Positions 17,408 through 25,151 are shown, numbered from the stretch's first letter. The stretch: 64,000 bases of DNA from Agrobacterium vitis (GCF_013426735.1 NZ_AP023272.1:843501-907500); one strand, 5' to 3'. The notes: generated by a model not told the origin, from the letters alone. Numbers and translations: made by a program.

Positions 17408-17450
17408 CCGAAGTCCGCCGGATCTCCAGCTGACGGACTTCGGTTTCTTT
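17408..17450 (+). terminator. intrinsic terminator after DUF1328 gene
   Basis: Ten-base arms CCGAAGTCCG/CGGACTTCGG with a 16-base loop are followed by TTTCTTT. It lies about 90 bases after the stop of the DUF1328 gene. Confidence 0.7.
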
Positions 17451-17498
17451 ATGAGAAACGGCAGATAGCGTATCGATTGATCTCAACAAAAATGCCGT

Positions 17499-18272
17499 TC
17501 ATATAAATGGACGGCGCATGACGCCATCGGGCGTCCAGTTTGCGGCAGCCTGAAGACCGGCGCTGTCGAGGATCTCGCACCCACGGTCCAGCCAGCGGAT
17601 CAGGCCACGGGCAGTCAGCTTTTTCAATGTCTTGTTGGTGTGAACGATCGAAAGGCCGAGCGTGTCGGCAACATGGACCTGGGTGATTGGCAAATAGGGT
17701 TTCTCCGCGTCGATGAGCCCAGCCACCCGGCCGCGATCATCCAGGAAAGCCAGCAGATAGGCAGCGCGTTCCAGTGCGGTGCGCCGGCCAATGCTGATCA
17801 GATGATCGTCCAGCATGCTTTCTTCGCGTGAAGCAATCCAGGTCAGGTCGTAGCCAAGGCCTGGATGTTTTTCGAAAAGGGAAAAAAGCCGCTCTCGCTC
17901 AAAGACGCAAAGCCGCATGGGTGTCAGCGCTTCGACGGAATGGGCCATTTCATCGAAAACCGCGCCCTGTAAACCGATCATATCGCCGGGAACCACGTAA
18001 TTCAGAATCTGCCGGCGACCGTCCTCCAGGATTTTATAGCGAAATCCCCAGCCGGTCAGGGTTGTGTAAAGATGGGCGCTATGGCTGCCTTCAACAAGGA
18101 TTGTCGTCCCCGCGTCAGCATGAAATTCACCCTTTCGGAACGCGCGAACGAACTCAAGTTCGCCGGGTGTAAACTCCCGGAAATGATCGTTGAGGCGGAT
18201 GGGGCAGACCAGGCAGGCCGTGTGAATTCCGTTCTTGAGCCGTTCTCCATGTCTTGCCGGTTCCTCTGGCAT
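17499..18272 (-). CDS. Crp/Fnr family transcriptional regulator
   Basis: A 257-residue regulator with an N-terminal cyclic-nucleotide-binding-like beta barrel (GTTILVEGSHSAHLYTTLTGWGFRYKILEDGRRQILNYVVPGDMIGL) and a C-terminal HTH_Crp domain (LPITQVHVADTLGLSIVHTNKTLKKLTARGLI). An early CLVCPIRLND segment holds two Cys, but the four-Cys iron-sulfur pattern of true Fnr is not complete. The start has a perfect AAGGAGG site. It lies at the edge of the stress island and lacks an EcfG promoter. Its signal and targets are unknown. Confidence 0.85.
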   Translation of the reverse strand: MPEEPARHGERLKNGIHTACLVCPIRLNDHFREFTPGELEFVRAFRKGEFHADAGTTILVEGSHSAHLYTTLTGWGFRYKILEDGRRQILNYVVPGDMIGLQGAVFDEMAHSVEALTPMRLCVFERERLFSLFEKHPGLGYDLTWIASREESMLDDHLISIGRRTALERAAYLLAFLDDRGRVAGLIDAEKPYLPITQVHVADTLGLSIVHTNKTLKKLTARGLIRWLDRGCEILDSAGLQAAANWTPDGVMRRPFI

Positions 18273-18346
18273 TCCGCCTCCTTATTTGCTTTTATTTTCA
18301 GTAAAGTATCAGATGGAGCAAATGTTCCTGATTGAGGAGGGGTGAC

Positions 18347-18376
18347 ATGTCTTTTTTAAATGACCCGAAGCGATGA
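18347..18376 (+). CDS. possible nine-codon leader peptide
   Basis: A mini-ORF reading MSFLNDPKR follows a strong GAGGAGGGG ribosome site and ends 37 bases before the receiver gene at 18414. It may be a translated leader or a chance site; only the ribosome site and position support it. Confidence 0.25.
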   Translation: MSFLNDPKR

Positions 18377-18413
18377 AGCACCGATAAGGGCTTTTAAGCA
18401 AAAAGGTTAATCA

Positions 18414-18842
18414 ATGACTGAAAAACCGCTGCATGTACTCGTTGCTGAAAAGCAGGCCTTGATCGCCATTGAGATCGAGGTCGTGCTCACGGAAGTGGCA
18501 GGCGGTAAAATCACCGTTTGCCTCCCTCGCGATATGCCATTGAGATTGAGCGAAGCCCGCTATGATGTGGTGCTGATCGATGCGACCATCATGCCGGAAC
18601 AGAACCGCACGCGGTTCGATCTTATTCGAAGTCATAATGCCGGAGTGGTGTTTCTGACCTCCTTCGACGAGGTGCCCGGGTTTAACCAGCCGGAACCGGG
18701 CTTTGCGCTCCTGACGAAGCCGTTTGACGAGCAACGGCTCCTGGCTGCGGTATTCGAAGCGGCGGCCAATCGAGATCGGATGGGCACTGGTTCAGACATA
18801 AAGATCAAGGGGAATGGCGCCGATCAGGGGCCGAACAGATGA
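18414..18842 (+). CDS. degenerate single-domain response regulator
   Basis: A 142-residue stand-alone receiver domain similar to the receiver of PhyR. The phosphoacceptor Asp56 (VVLIDATI), Thr82 and Lys102 (LLTKPFDE) are kept, but the acidic pocket that binds magnesium is reduced to AEKQ with only Glu12, where PhyR has EDEP. The C-terminal 25 residues have no domain. Loss of part of the acidic pocket suggests weak or no phosphorylation, and a role as a phosphate sink or titrating partner in the stress pathway is possible. It stands convergent to ecfG. Confidence 0.7.
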   Translation: MTEKPLHVLVAEKQALIAIEIEVVLTEVAGGKITVCLPRDMPLRLSEARYDVVLIDATIMPEQNRTRFDLIRSHNAGVVFLTSFDEVPGFNQPEPGFALLTKPFDEQRLLAAVFEAAANRDRMGTGSDIKIKGNGADQGPNR

Positions 18843-18852
18843 CAAGCAGATC

Positions 18853-18889
18853 TCTCCCAATCGGCGCGACCCGCGCGCCGATTGGGAGA
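18853..18889. terminator. hairpin between convergent receiver gene and ecfG
   Basis: Perfect 16-base arms (starting TCTCCCAATCGGCGCG) with a five-base loop lie between the two stop codons. No T-tract follows on either side, but the stem is very stable. Confidence 0.65.
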
Positions 18890-18894
18890 TGTCG

Positions 18895-19461
18895 TTATAC
18901 CGCGAATGCGCGTTTCGTTACCGCAGCGTCATGAGCGTCGGGTCCGAAATCGCCTTCACCGCTCACACCAAGGATCTCCTGCAGGCGGTTTCGCGCCCGG
19001 TTGATCCGGCTCTTGATGGTGCCGACGGCGCAACCGCAAATTTCCGCTGCTTCCTCATAGGCGAAACCGGAGGCACCCACCAGAATAATGGCTTCGCGCT
19101 GGTCGCTCGGCAGTTGATCGAGCGCCTTTTTGAAGTCCTGAAGGTCGAGCGAACCGTATTGCTGAGGATGAACGGCCAGCTGTGAGGTGAAAATGCCGTC
19201 TGGGTCCGAGACCTCGCGGCCGCGCTTGCGCATTTGCGAATAGAATTCATTGCGCAGAATGGTGAACAGCCAGGCTTTCATATTGGTGCCTGGTTCGAAA
19301 TGATCCTGCTTTGCCCAGGCTTTCATGATCGTATCCTGGACAAGATCATCCGCGACGTGATGGCGTCCCGCAAGCGAGACGGCAAACGCACGTAGATTGG
19401 GCAGGGCAGCCAGCATATCTCTCTTGAAGCCGCGATCATCCGATTGCTTTTCAAGGGTCAT
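18895..19461 (-). CDS. ecfG: EcfG-type ECF sigma factor (general stress response)
   Basis: A 188-residue ECF15-type sigma factor. Region 2 (ALPNLRAFAVSLAGRHHVADDLVQDTIMKAWAKQDHFEPGTNMKAWLFTILRNEFYSQMRKR) and region 4 (LDQLPSDQREAIILVGASGFAYEEAAEICGCAVGTIKSRINRARNRL) are complete. The ATG at 19461 overlaps the nepR stop (ATGA) and is chosen over an upstream in-frame codon for that reason. In this family the anti-sigma NepR holds the sigma factor until phosphorylated PhyR releases it. Its operon has a perfect EcfG promoter, so it is autoregulated. Confidence 0.93.
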   Translation of the reverse strand: MTLEKQSDDRGFKRDMLAALPNLRAFAVSLAGRHHVADDLVQDTIMKAWAKQDHFEPGTNMKAWLFTILRNEFYSQMRKRGREVSDPDGIFTSQLAVHPQQYGSLDLQDFKKALDQLPSDQREAIILVGASGFAYEEAAEICGCAVGTIKSRINRARNRLQEILGVSGEGDFGPDAHDAAVTKRAFAV

Positions 19462-19673
19462 CGAGCAGTGTCCTTCCTGTCGCACTGTTTCCCCGCATTT
19501 TGTTCGGCGGCATCCAGACGCTCAAGCAAGTCCATGAAACGGTCCGGAATTCCTTCTTCCTGGACGGAATCATAGAATTGCCGGAGCTTGCTGCTGATCG
19601 TGCCGTGTGCCTCAGCCGGGATTCCCCCGGTTCCATCCTCTCCTGCGTCACGATGATTATGCTGGTTGTTCAT
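19458..19673 (-). CDS. nepR: NepR family anti-sigma factor
   Basis: A 71-residue anti-sigma factor. The core ISSKLRQFYDSVQEEGIPDRFMDLLERLDAAEQ matches the two-helix NepR motif that grips EcfG or, after stress, PhyR. Flanking residues are polar and disordered, as usual. It is first gene of the nepR-ecfG operon and overlaps ecfG by four bases, which keeps the two proteins in balance. A second NepR is encoded at 24918-25112. Confidence 0.93.
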   Translation of the reverse strand: MNNQHNHRDAGEDGTGGIPAEAHGTISSKLRQFYDSVQEEGIPDRFMDLLERLDAAEQNAGKQCDRKDTAR

Positions 19674-19707
19674 GATGTCTCTGACGGTTGATTTTAATGT
19701 GAGGCTT

Positions 19708-19732
19708 AACGGACCATATCTGAGAAGGTTCC
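19708..19732 (-). promoter_or_regulatory. EcfG-type promoter of nepR-ecfG
   Basis: On the minus strand GGAAC (19732-19728) and CGTT (19711-19708) are separated by exactly 16 bases, 35 bases upstream of the nepR ATG. This gives positive autoregulation. Confidence 0.88.
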
Positions 19733-20036
19733 GCTTCTCCCCGCATATTTTTTCTCCGGGTTAGTCTCTAGCGTCAGACATGAAGCAAGGAGGAAATTAT
19801 GCTGAAAATATAACGTGTTAAATTGAAATGTCGCATATCGAGAACAAGATGTCGAGTGACAGCATTTCATCAAATTAAGGTGAAATGATAACGGTCCTCA
19901 ATTACCGGCTGTCGGCGACAGCGATCTATGGACCCGGCTCGGTGTGCTGCGCTTTGGGCGGGCAAGAAATTATCGAGAAGATCCAGACTGTCGTTAACCG
20001 GTTTGCGACAAAAAGTAACGTCTTGACGAGGTGGAT

Positions 20037-20061
20037 GGAACTTTGGCCCCAGATTTTCGTT
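20037..20061 (+). promoter_or_regulatory. EcfG-type promoter of second DUF1328 gene
   Basis: GGAAC at 20037-20041 and CGTT at 20058-20061 are separated by 16 bases, 32 bases upstream of the ATG at 20093. Confidence 0.88.
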
Positions 20062-20092
20062 TCTAAATCAGTTGATAACGGAGTTCAAATCC

Positions 20093-20257
20093 ATGCTGTA
20101 TTATTCTCTCGTCTTTCTCGTCGTCGCTCTTATCGCCGCCGCATTGGGTTTTGGTGGTATTGCTGGCGCTTCGGCCGGTATTGCAAAGATCCTGTTCTTT
20201 GTCTTCATCGTGCTCTTCCTGATTTCGCTGGTGAGCCGTCTGTTCAGGCGCGCCTGA
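20093..20257 (+). CDS. DUF1328 small membrane protein, second copy
   Basis: A 54-residue two-helix membrane peptide starting [20 protein letters not shown] and containing [15 protein letters not shown], the DUF1328 core. It is the same length as the 17155-17319 product and differs mainly in the flanks; the C-terminus is basic (RLFRRA). GGAG lies upstream of the ATG. A strong terminator follows, so it is a monocistronic stress gene. Function is unknown for the whole family. Confidence 0.87.
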   Translation: MLYYSLVFLVVALIAAALGFGGIAGASAGIAKILFFVFIVLFLISLVSRLFRRA

Positions 20258-20277
20258 TCCCTGCGAACTGGTAACAA

Positions 20278-20318
20278 CGATAGGGCCCGGCAACTTGCCG
20301 GGCCCTATCGCGTTTTAT
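20278..20318 (+). terminator. strong intrinsic terminator after second DUF1328 gene
   Basis: Perfect 16-base arms (starting CGATAGGGCCCGGCAA) around a single base are followed by CGTTTTAT. It sits about 20 bases after the stop codon. Confidence 0.8.
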
Positions 20319-20399
20319 CACCGGACGGAAAGCACAGTGAGCGTGAAAAAGCTCACACTGCCCTCGGGTGTCCAGGGGCTTATGGATATTTAGAAGACT

Positions 20400-20714
20400 T
20401 TAGAAGCGGTTATTGTCCAAGGCCACAGCCTGCACTTGTTTTTGAGAGCCGCCCTGGCTTTTCAACGCTTGCAGTTCGCGCGCCCCCATGATGGAGCGAA
20501 TGCCGGTTTTTCCTGCAAGCAGGCTGGGTGCGACTGGAATACAATCCCCATACATCTTCAGGGCATAACCTTCCAGACGACGCAATTTCTCCGGCAGATC
20601 AGCCCGGCACAGGTTCGCATCGGCATAATCGATCACGGCCACAGGCCGGTCTATGCAATCCGTTCGTTCGGGATGACAAGCAACAATCACCATTATTGCC
20701 GCAAAGCTCATCAT
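20400..20714 (-). CDS. small exported protein of unknown function, stress regulated
   Basis: I do not recognise this 104-residue protein. The start MMSFAAIMVIVACHPER at 20714 has AAGGAG seven bases upstream and gives a short hydrophobic N-terminus, possibly a signal or lipoprotein-like segment, although no perfect lipobox is seen. Cys residues in VACHPE, TDCID, ANLCRADL and YGDCIP suggest disulfides in the periplasm. The C-terminal third is Gln/Ser rich. A perfect EcfG promoter lies 28 bases upstream, which is the strongest evidence that the gene is real. Confidence 0.65.
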   Translation of the reverse strand: MMSFAAIMVIVACHPERTDCIDRPVAVIDYADANLCRADLPEKLRRLEGYALKMYGDCIPVAPSLLAGKTGIRSIMGARELQALKSQGGSQKQVQAVALDNNRF

Positions 20715-20725
20715 GGCCAATCTCC

Positions 20726-20744
20726 TTACCCTTGAAAAGGGTAA
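20726..20744. promoter_or_regulatory. inverted repeat overlapping an EcfG promoter
   Basis: TTACCCTT and AAGGGTAA form a perfect eight-base inverted repeat with a three-base centre, overlapping the -10 and transcription start of the promoter at 20743-20767. It may be an operator or a 5-prime RNA hairpin. Confidence 0.45.
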
Positions 20745-20767
20745 CGGCCTTGCTATTCGCTTGTTCC
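20743..20767 (-). promoter_or_regulatory. EcfG-type promoter of the 104-residue protein gene
   Basis: On the minus strand GGAAC (20767-20763) and CGTT (20746-20743) are separated by 16 bases, 28 bases upstream of the ATG at 20714. Confidence 0.85.
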
Positions 20768-20841
20768 TGATGGGGCTGGCGGGAGAAGGACAACATGGGC
20801 ATGCTGTCGCCAAAATATCACAGTGATCAGCTGCGAGTACC

Positions 20842-20863
20842 CGGGGAACCCGATGGTTCCCCG
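20842..20863 (-). terminator. hairpin after metallopeptidase gene
   Basis: Nine-base arms CGGGGAACC/GGTTCCCCG with a four-base loop lie 13 bases after the stop of the minus-strand gene at 20877. No T-tract follows. Confidence 0.5.
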
Positions 20864-20876
20864 CTGCAGGTCGATT

Positions 20877-21944
20877 TCAGAAGCCGGCTTTATGCGTGGC
20901 CCCATGAATGAGGTCGTGGATATATTGAAGTTTCACCAAGACGGGTTCCGACAGCACGAAGGGATAGAGATCCGGCTGGCCCATACTGCGGTTGATACTG
21001 TTGACGGCGACAGTCAGCGGGACCCATGCATCGATCAGGGCTCTGACGCCATCCACTCTATAGGGGTCGAAATCGACTTTGACGGTCAGATTTTGTTCAT
21101 CGATGATCGGACGGGTGCGCAGGCCGAACGCGTAGGCCGTTTCCAGGGCATCGACAATATGGATGTAGTGAGCCCAGGTTTCGGCGAAATCTTCCCAGGG
21201 GTGGCTGGCGGCATAGGCGCTGATGAAGCTGCCCTCCCAACCCGGAACCGGTCCATTGGCATAATGCCGTTGCAGGGCTTCGCCATAATCTTCTTCATCA
21301 TTGCCGAAAATTACCCGGCATTGCTCGAGTTGGTTGCCGTCGCGCACCAGGACATTCCAGTAGTAATGGCCGACTTCGTGGCGGAAATGGCCGATCAGGG
21401 TCCGAAACGGTTCGCCCAGGGCCACACGCCTTGCTTCGCGCTCCGCATCGGAACCCTCGGCGATATTCAGGGTGATCAGGCCGGAATCATGGCCGGTCAT
21501 GACGGGCTGGCCGCCGGTGCGGGCTGAATCGTCTTCCAGGAACTCGAAGGCCAGCCCGTCTGGCGTCGCATCAGTGCGCGTGACCAACGGCAGGCCGAAG
21601 CGCTGGAGTGAATAAAACAGCACATGCTTGGCATTCTCGATCTTGCGCCAGTTTTCGAGATTGTCGTTGCTGGAGAGATCAGGAATAACCAGATTATGGC
21701 GGCAGGCGAGGCAAAATTCCTCACCGTCCTCGACCAGCCAGTTGCAGGCGTCATGGCGCGCATTGGCGCAGAGCCGGATAAAGCCCTGCTGCGGCACGCC
21801 ATCAATCAGCGCGGCATTGCTGGAATCAATGGCGATAAACCCGTTGTCGGATGGGCGGAAACCCAACAGGGAATGGCAGGACAGGCATTGGGTGTTATCG
21901 AAGAACACCATGTTTCTGCAATTGGAACAATTAAAGAGGCGCAT
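20877..21944 (-). CDS. putative zinc-binding metallopeptidase with N-terminal zinc ribbon
   Basis: A 355-residue protein with two N-terminal CxxC-type pairs (Cys6/Cys9 and Cys20/Cys23), further Cys near residues 59-81 (RLCANARHDACNW, FCLACRHN), and a central HEVGH at residues 189-193, the zinc motif of gluzincin-type metallopeptidases. This matches a family of putative zinc-binding metallopeptidases found widely in Proteobacteria; no substrate is known. The start at 21944 (MRLFNCSNC) has GGAG upstream; longer in-frame starts add unrelated residues. It has no signal peptide and no EcfG promoter, although it lies within the stress island. Confidence 0.78.
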   Translation of the reverse strand: MRLFNCSNCRNMVFFDNTQCLSCHSLLGFRPSDNGFIAIDSSNAALIDGVPQQGFIRLCANARHDACNWLVEDGEEFCLACRHNLVIPDLSSNDNLENWRKIENAKHVLFYSLQRFGLPLVTRTDATPDGLAFEFLEDDSARTGGQPVMTGHDSGLITLNIAEGSDAEREARRVALGEPFRTLIGHFRHEVGHYYWNVLVRDGNQLEQCRVIFGNDEEDYGEALQRHYANGPVPGWEGSFISAYAASHPWEDFAETWAHYIHIVDALETAYAFGLRTRPIIDEQNLTVKVDFDPYRVDGVRALIDAWVPLTVAVNSINRSMGQPDLYPFVLSEPVLVKLQYIHDLIHGATHKAGF

Positions 21945-22198
21945 CAGGGCTCCATGGCTCACTCCTGCACAATCGCTCGCAAACCGGAATAGTGTTGCGA
22001 CAGGATTATGCAGCAGGTTTGAATTGTCTCGCAAGTGGACTTGCATCGTTTCCGACGCACCGTATTGCGGCGGGGTGCAGTGTCGCGGCGTGTAAACGCA
22101 TTCGCATACACAAAGTCCGCACTCACGAAAGCCCGCACCCACAAAAGATTGGCGAGAGGAATAGGTTCCCTGCTCAGGGACCGTAGCGTGAAATACAG

Positions 22199-23194
22199 TT
22201 ATTCATGCAGTTCGACTGGAAATGTCAGCTCATAATAGACGCTTTCCTTATCGAACCGGTGGACGACATGGCCGTTGACGGAAGCGGGCACAACACGTTC
22301 GAGCACCGTGCTGCCAAATCGTCCCCTGGCGCGTTCCAGATCCTCGCCAGACAGTGTTTCAATCGGCTCGTTCCAGGTCACCCGGATTTCCTCGCCATTG
22401 CGTGTCCATTGCTGATGACAGGCGACCTCGATTTTCTTGCGTTGGCTGATGAAATCGCCGTGGCTGACCGCGTTGACGATCAGCTCATGCAGGGCAAGCC
22501 CGATATGCAGGGAAGCATTGGGCGACAGCAGAACATTATCACCGGACACCTGAACGAGATTTGCCGTTTCCGGCACGTATTTTTCCAATTGCTGGCGGAC
22601 AAGATCCTGAAAATAAGCGCCACGCCAACTGGAATCAGTAATCAGGTCCTGCGACATCGACAGTGCATGCAGCCTGCCGCGAAACTTGCCCAGAAACTGG
22701 TCGAGCGTCCCGGAATAACGGGCTGTCTGGAAAGCGATGCTTTGAATGATCGCCAGCAGGTTTTTCGAACGGTGGCTGACCTCACGCAACAGCGCGCGCA
22801 ATAGGCGTTCGCGGCGCTTTTCTTCGGTCCGGTCCACCAGGATCGTCATCATGCAGACCTCTTCCGGGCTGATGCGGATCATCCGGCAGCGAAATTCAAA
22901 CACCGTATCGTCGCCCGGTTCGACATTCAGTTCCGCACCCTGGTCCGCCTCCACCAGCCCGGCTTTCAACTCCCGCAACTGGGCGCCGATTTCGGGTCCG
23001 AAAATCGAATCGTCACTGGGTTCTTCGCCATGGGCAAGCGGCCAACGCTGCGGCAGGGATGTAATGCAGATATAGCGCCCGTCCATGTCCTGAAGGGTCA
23101 GGCTTGCGCCAATGTCCAGCAGGGCCGTGATAAAGAACTCACGCAAGGGCCTGTCAGCACGCTGCGGTTCGAACCATGTCAACCGATTTACCAA
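22199..23194 (-). CDS. HWE-family sensor histidine kinase, probable PhyR kinase
   Basis: A 331-residue soluble kinase. Residues 18-125 form a PAS-like sensor (LTLQDMDGRYICITSLPQRW, FEFRCRMIRISPEEVCMMTILVDRTEEK). His141 in LLREVSHRSKNLLAII is the phosphoacceptor, with the HRxxN pattern of HWE/HisKA_2 kinases that feed PhyR. The catalytic part has ALHELIVNAVSHG (N box) and GRFGSTVLERVV. No membrane helix is present. The start is TTG with GGAGAG upstream. It follows phyR on the same strand after 177 bases. That it phosphorylates PhyR is inferred from family and position. Confidence 0.85.
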   Translation of the reverse strand: MVNRLTWFEPQRADRPLREFFITALLDIGASLTLQDMDGRYICITSLPQRWPLAHGEEPSDDSIFGPEIGAQLRELKAGLVEADQGAELNVEPGDDTVFEFRCRMIRISPEEVCMMTILVDRTEEKRRERLLRALLREVSHRSKNLLAIIQSIAFQTARYSGTLDQFLGKFRGRLHALSMSQDLITDSSWRGAYFQDLVRQQLEKYVPETANLVQVSGDNVLLSPNASLHIGLALHELIVNAVSHGDFISQRKKIEVACHQQWTRNGEEIRVTWNEPIETLSGEDLERARGRFGSTVLERVVPASVNGHVVHRFDKESVYYELTFPVELHE

Positions 23195-23371
23195 GTGCTT
23201 CTCTCCGGCGGCGGTAGCCCTCTTTCAAGGGCCCGCGGCATCCATGCGCCTGCATAGTTTCACCAACATCGCAATGACGATCCGTTTTATCCGGCGCCTC
23301 GTGCTTCGACGCTATCCCTTCATTGACTGCGATGCCAAACCGGACCGGTCCAAAATCGCATGGTCCAGCCG

Positions 23372-24166
23372 TCAGGCATCCTGTTTGGCATGTTCGTTGA
23401 AGAACAGTGCCTGGCTGATCAGTGCCTTGACCATATCGGGATTGAACGGCTTGGTGACGAGAAACGCCGGTTCCGGCCGCTCGCCGGTCAGCAAACGTTC
23501 CGGGAAGGCGGTAATGAAGATCACCGGTACGGTATCCACCTTCAGGATATCATTGATGGCGTCGATGCCAGAGCTTCCATCGGCTAGCTGGATGTCGGCA
23601 AGCACCATTTTCGGGTTGGTTCGGCCATAAAGCTCGACCGCTTCCTTGTGCGTCCGGGCAATGCCGGTGACGCGATGACCGAGATCTTCCACCATCTGCT
23701 CAATATCGAGCGCGATCAACGGCTCGTCTTCGATGATCATGATATCGGTTGCCACCTGGCGGGAGATTTCCACGGCGGCCTGGTTGAACAGACCCCGGAA
23801 GTCGCTGTCGCTGACGCCGAGCACTTCCGCAGCTTCCTCATAGGTAAAGCCTTCGACTGAGATCAGCAGGAAGGCGTGGCGCTCACGCGGAGGAACGGCC
23901 AAAAGATTAGAAGCGGCCCGCTTTTCCCAGGCAAAAGGCGAGGTCATCGGCCGGATTTCGACATGGGTCGAGCCGAAAATCGTGACAAACAGTTTATAAA
24001 GTGAAACCCGATCACTGCTGGCTTCGGGATAGACCGAAAGATCGGCGATCAGAGCCTCCAGAACAGCGGCGACATAGGCGTCGCCCGATGTCTGCGAGCC
24101 CGTCACAGCTCGGGCATATCGCCTCAAATAAGGAATATGAGCAGCGACGCGGGTGGTAAGGGACAT
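23372..24166 (-). CDS. phyR: PhyR, anti-anti-sigma response regulator
   Basis: A 264-residue protein joining an N-terminal sigma-factor-like domain (residues 1-135, with sigma 2 and sigma 4 mimics; FLLISVEGFTYEEAAEVLGVSDSDF) to a C-terminal receiver with Glu146/Asp147, phosphoacceptor Asp191 (VLADIQLADG), Thr219 and Lys239. When phosphorylated the sigma mimic binds NepR and frees EcfG. The architecture and length are typical. A perfect EcfG promoter 45 bases upstream makes phyR part of its own regulon. Confidence 0.95.
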   Translation of the reverse strand: MSLTTRVAAHIPYLRRYARAVTGSQTSGDAYVAAVLEALIADLSVYPEASSDRVSLYKLFVTIFGSTHVEIRPMTSPFAWEKRAASNLLAVPPRERHAFLLISVEGFTYEEAAEVLGVSDSDFRGLFNQAAVEISRQVATDIMIIEDEPLIALDIEQMVEDLGHRVTGIARTHKEAVELYGRTNPKMVLADIQLADGSSGIDAINDILKVDTVPVIFITAFPERLLTGERPEPAFLVTKPFNPDMVKALISQALFFNEHAKQDA

Positions 24167-24210
24167 TCAGCTTCTCCAGTTTGCACGAATGCAGCATAAA
24201 CTCGCTAGCA

Positions 24211-24235
24211 AACGCGGGGATCCAAAAAAAGTTCC
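24211..24235 (-). promoter_or_regulatory. EcfG-type promoter of phyR
   Basis: On the minus strand GGAAC (24235-24231) and CGTT (24214-24211) are separated by 16 bases, 45 bases upstream of the phyR ATG. Confidence 0.88.
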
Positions 24236-24917
24236 AAATTTCGTCCGGCTATTTGCCCGATCCGTGCGGGGTGCCGGTCGATATCGATCCATTCTATCCA
24301 CGTCATGACCTGCACTTATATTATGGTGCAAGGAGACCGATGTGTCCCCGCCTCGAAGAGGGCGCAATATATCAAATCTGTCAAAGGCTTGAGATATTTG
24401 CAAAGGGTATGATGAGCGATCTTCGATGATTTTCGTCTTTATGGGCAAGGCAAACCACTGTCGCGAGACTGGGAAAAGAATGGGCAGGCGTTAAAATCAG
24501 ATGATGCTCACGAGCTTATGCCAGCGGACCGATGAAGTTCAAGACGCAAATCCTGCTGCAATCCTTTCCTGCCAAAATCATTGAAGGCTTTTCGGTCAGT
24601 CGGGACAAAAGGGTTTTGATTCGACCAACAACCCCTGGATTTCTAGAATTGCTATAGATATCCCCAGTGGTTTAAACAAGCAGCGATATTCATTCTGATG
24701 TTCAAGGTCAATGCATCGGATGCGGTTGATTTATATGTTCGAATGTTCGGATCTCTATTTGATAAAGATCAAGAAAGCCATGCCCGGTATTGTGCTATTA
24801 TCTTATTTGTAACTGTCTTGGATACAAAAAACCAGGATTTCTCTTGCTGCGATCTATTTCTTGATAGAATGCATATCATATAACAAGCTCCCTCTCCAGG
24901 CCGCAGGCATTGACATC
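24236..24917. other. gene-poor region between phyR and second nepR
   Basis: About 680 bases with no credible gene. Short ORFs are present but have no ribosome site or recognisable product. Base composition is more AT-rich than the neighbours, especially after 24600. It could hold the nepR2 promoter, a small RNA or decayed sequence; nothing specific was identified. Confidence 0.4.
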
Positions 24918-25112
24918 ATGTCCGAAAAAAAGTCCTCGAAATCCGTCAAAGCTCCGACAAAGGAGAGCCAGGCCAATGCCATGATCGCGGCGCGTTTGAA
25001 AACCTATTACGATGAGCTTGTCGAGGAGGGGACCCCGGATCACTTTCTGGACCTGCTGGAGAGGCTCGATGCTGCCGAGCAGACTGCGAAGTCCAAGTCG
25101 GGTAACGCCTGA
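24918..25112 (+). CDS. second NepR family anti-sigma factor
   Basis: A 64-residue protein with the NepR core MIAARLKTYYDELVEEGTPDHFLDLLERLDAAEQ, closely similar to the core of the nepR gene at 19458-19673 and with a basic Lys-rich N-terminus (MSEKKSSKSVKAPTK). The ATG at 24918 is chosen because an upstream in-frame extension lacks family similarity. It stands alone, without an ecfG partner and without an EcfG promoter, as second NepR copies do in some rhizobia. It may set the stress threshold independently of the feedback loop. Confidence 0.88.
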   Translation: MSEKKSSKSVKAPTKESQANAMIAARLKTYYDELVEEGTPDHFLDLLERLDAAEQTAKSKSGNA

Positions 25113-25151
25113 AACCGGTGTTTACGACAGACGGGGTGACGGGAAATATAG

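Larger units (their letters stand above)
19674..20092. other. intergenic region between nepR and second DUF1328 gene
   Basis: A 419-base gap with divergent EcfG promoters at its two ends. In between, a perfect AAGGAGG (19787-19793) precedes a four-codon ORF MLKI at 19799-19813, which may be the remnant of a small gene. Nothing else coding was seen. Confidence 0.5.

Noticed and set aside
17470..17490. TTGATCTCAA near an Fnr-like gene as possible Fnr box
   Set aside because: The half sites are separated by two bases instead of four, so it is not an Fnr/FixK box.
24698..24883. 61-codon ORF upstream of the second nepR
   Set aside because: No ribosome site and no family; the sequence is AT-rich and Cys-rich in a random way.
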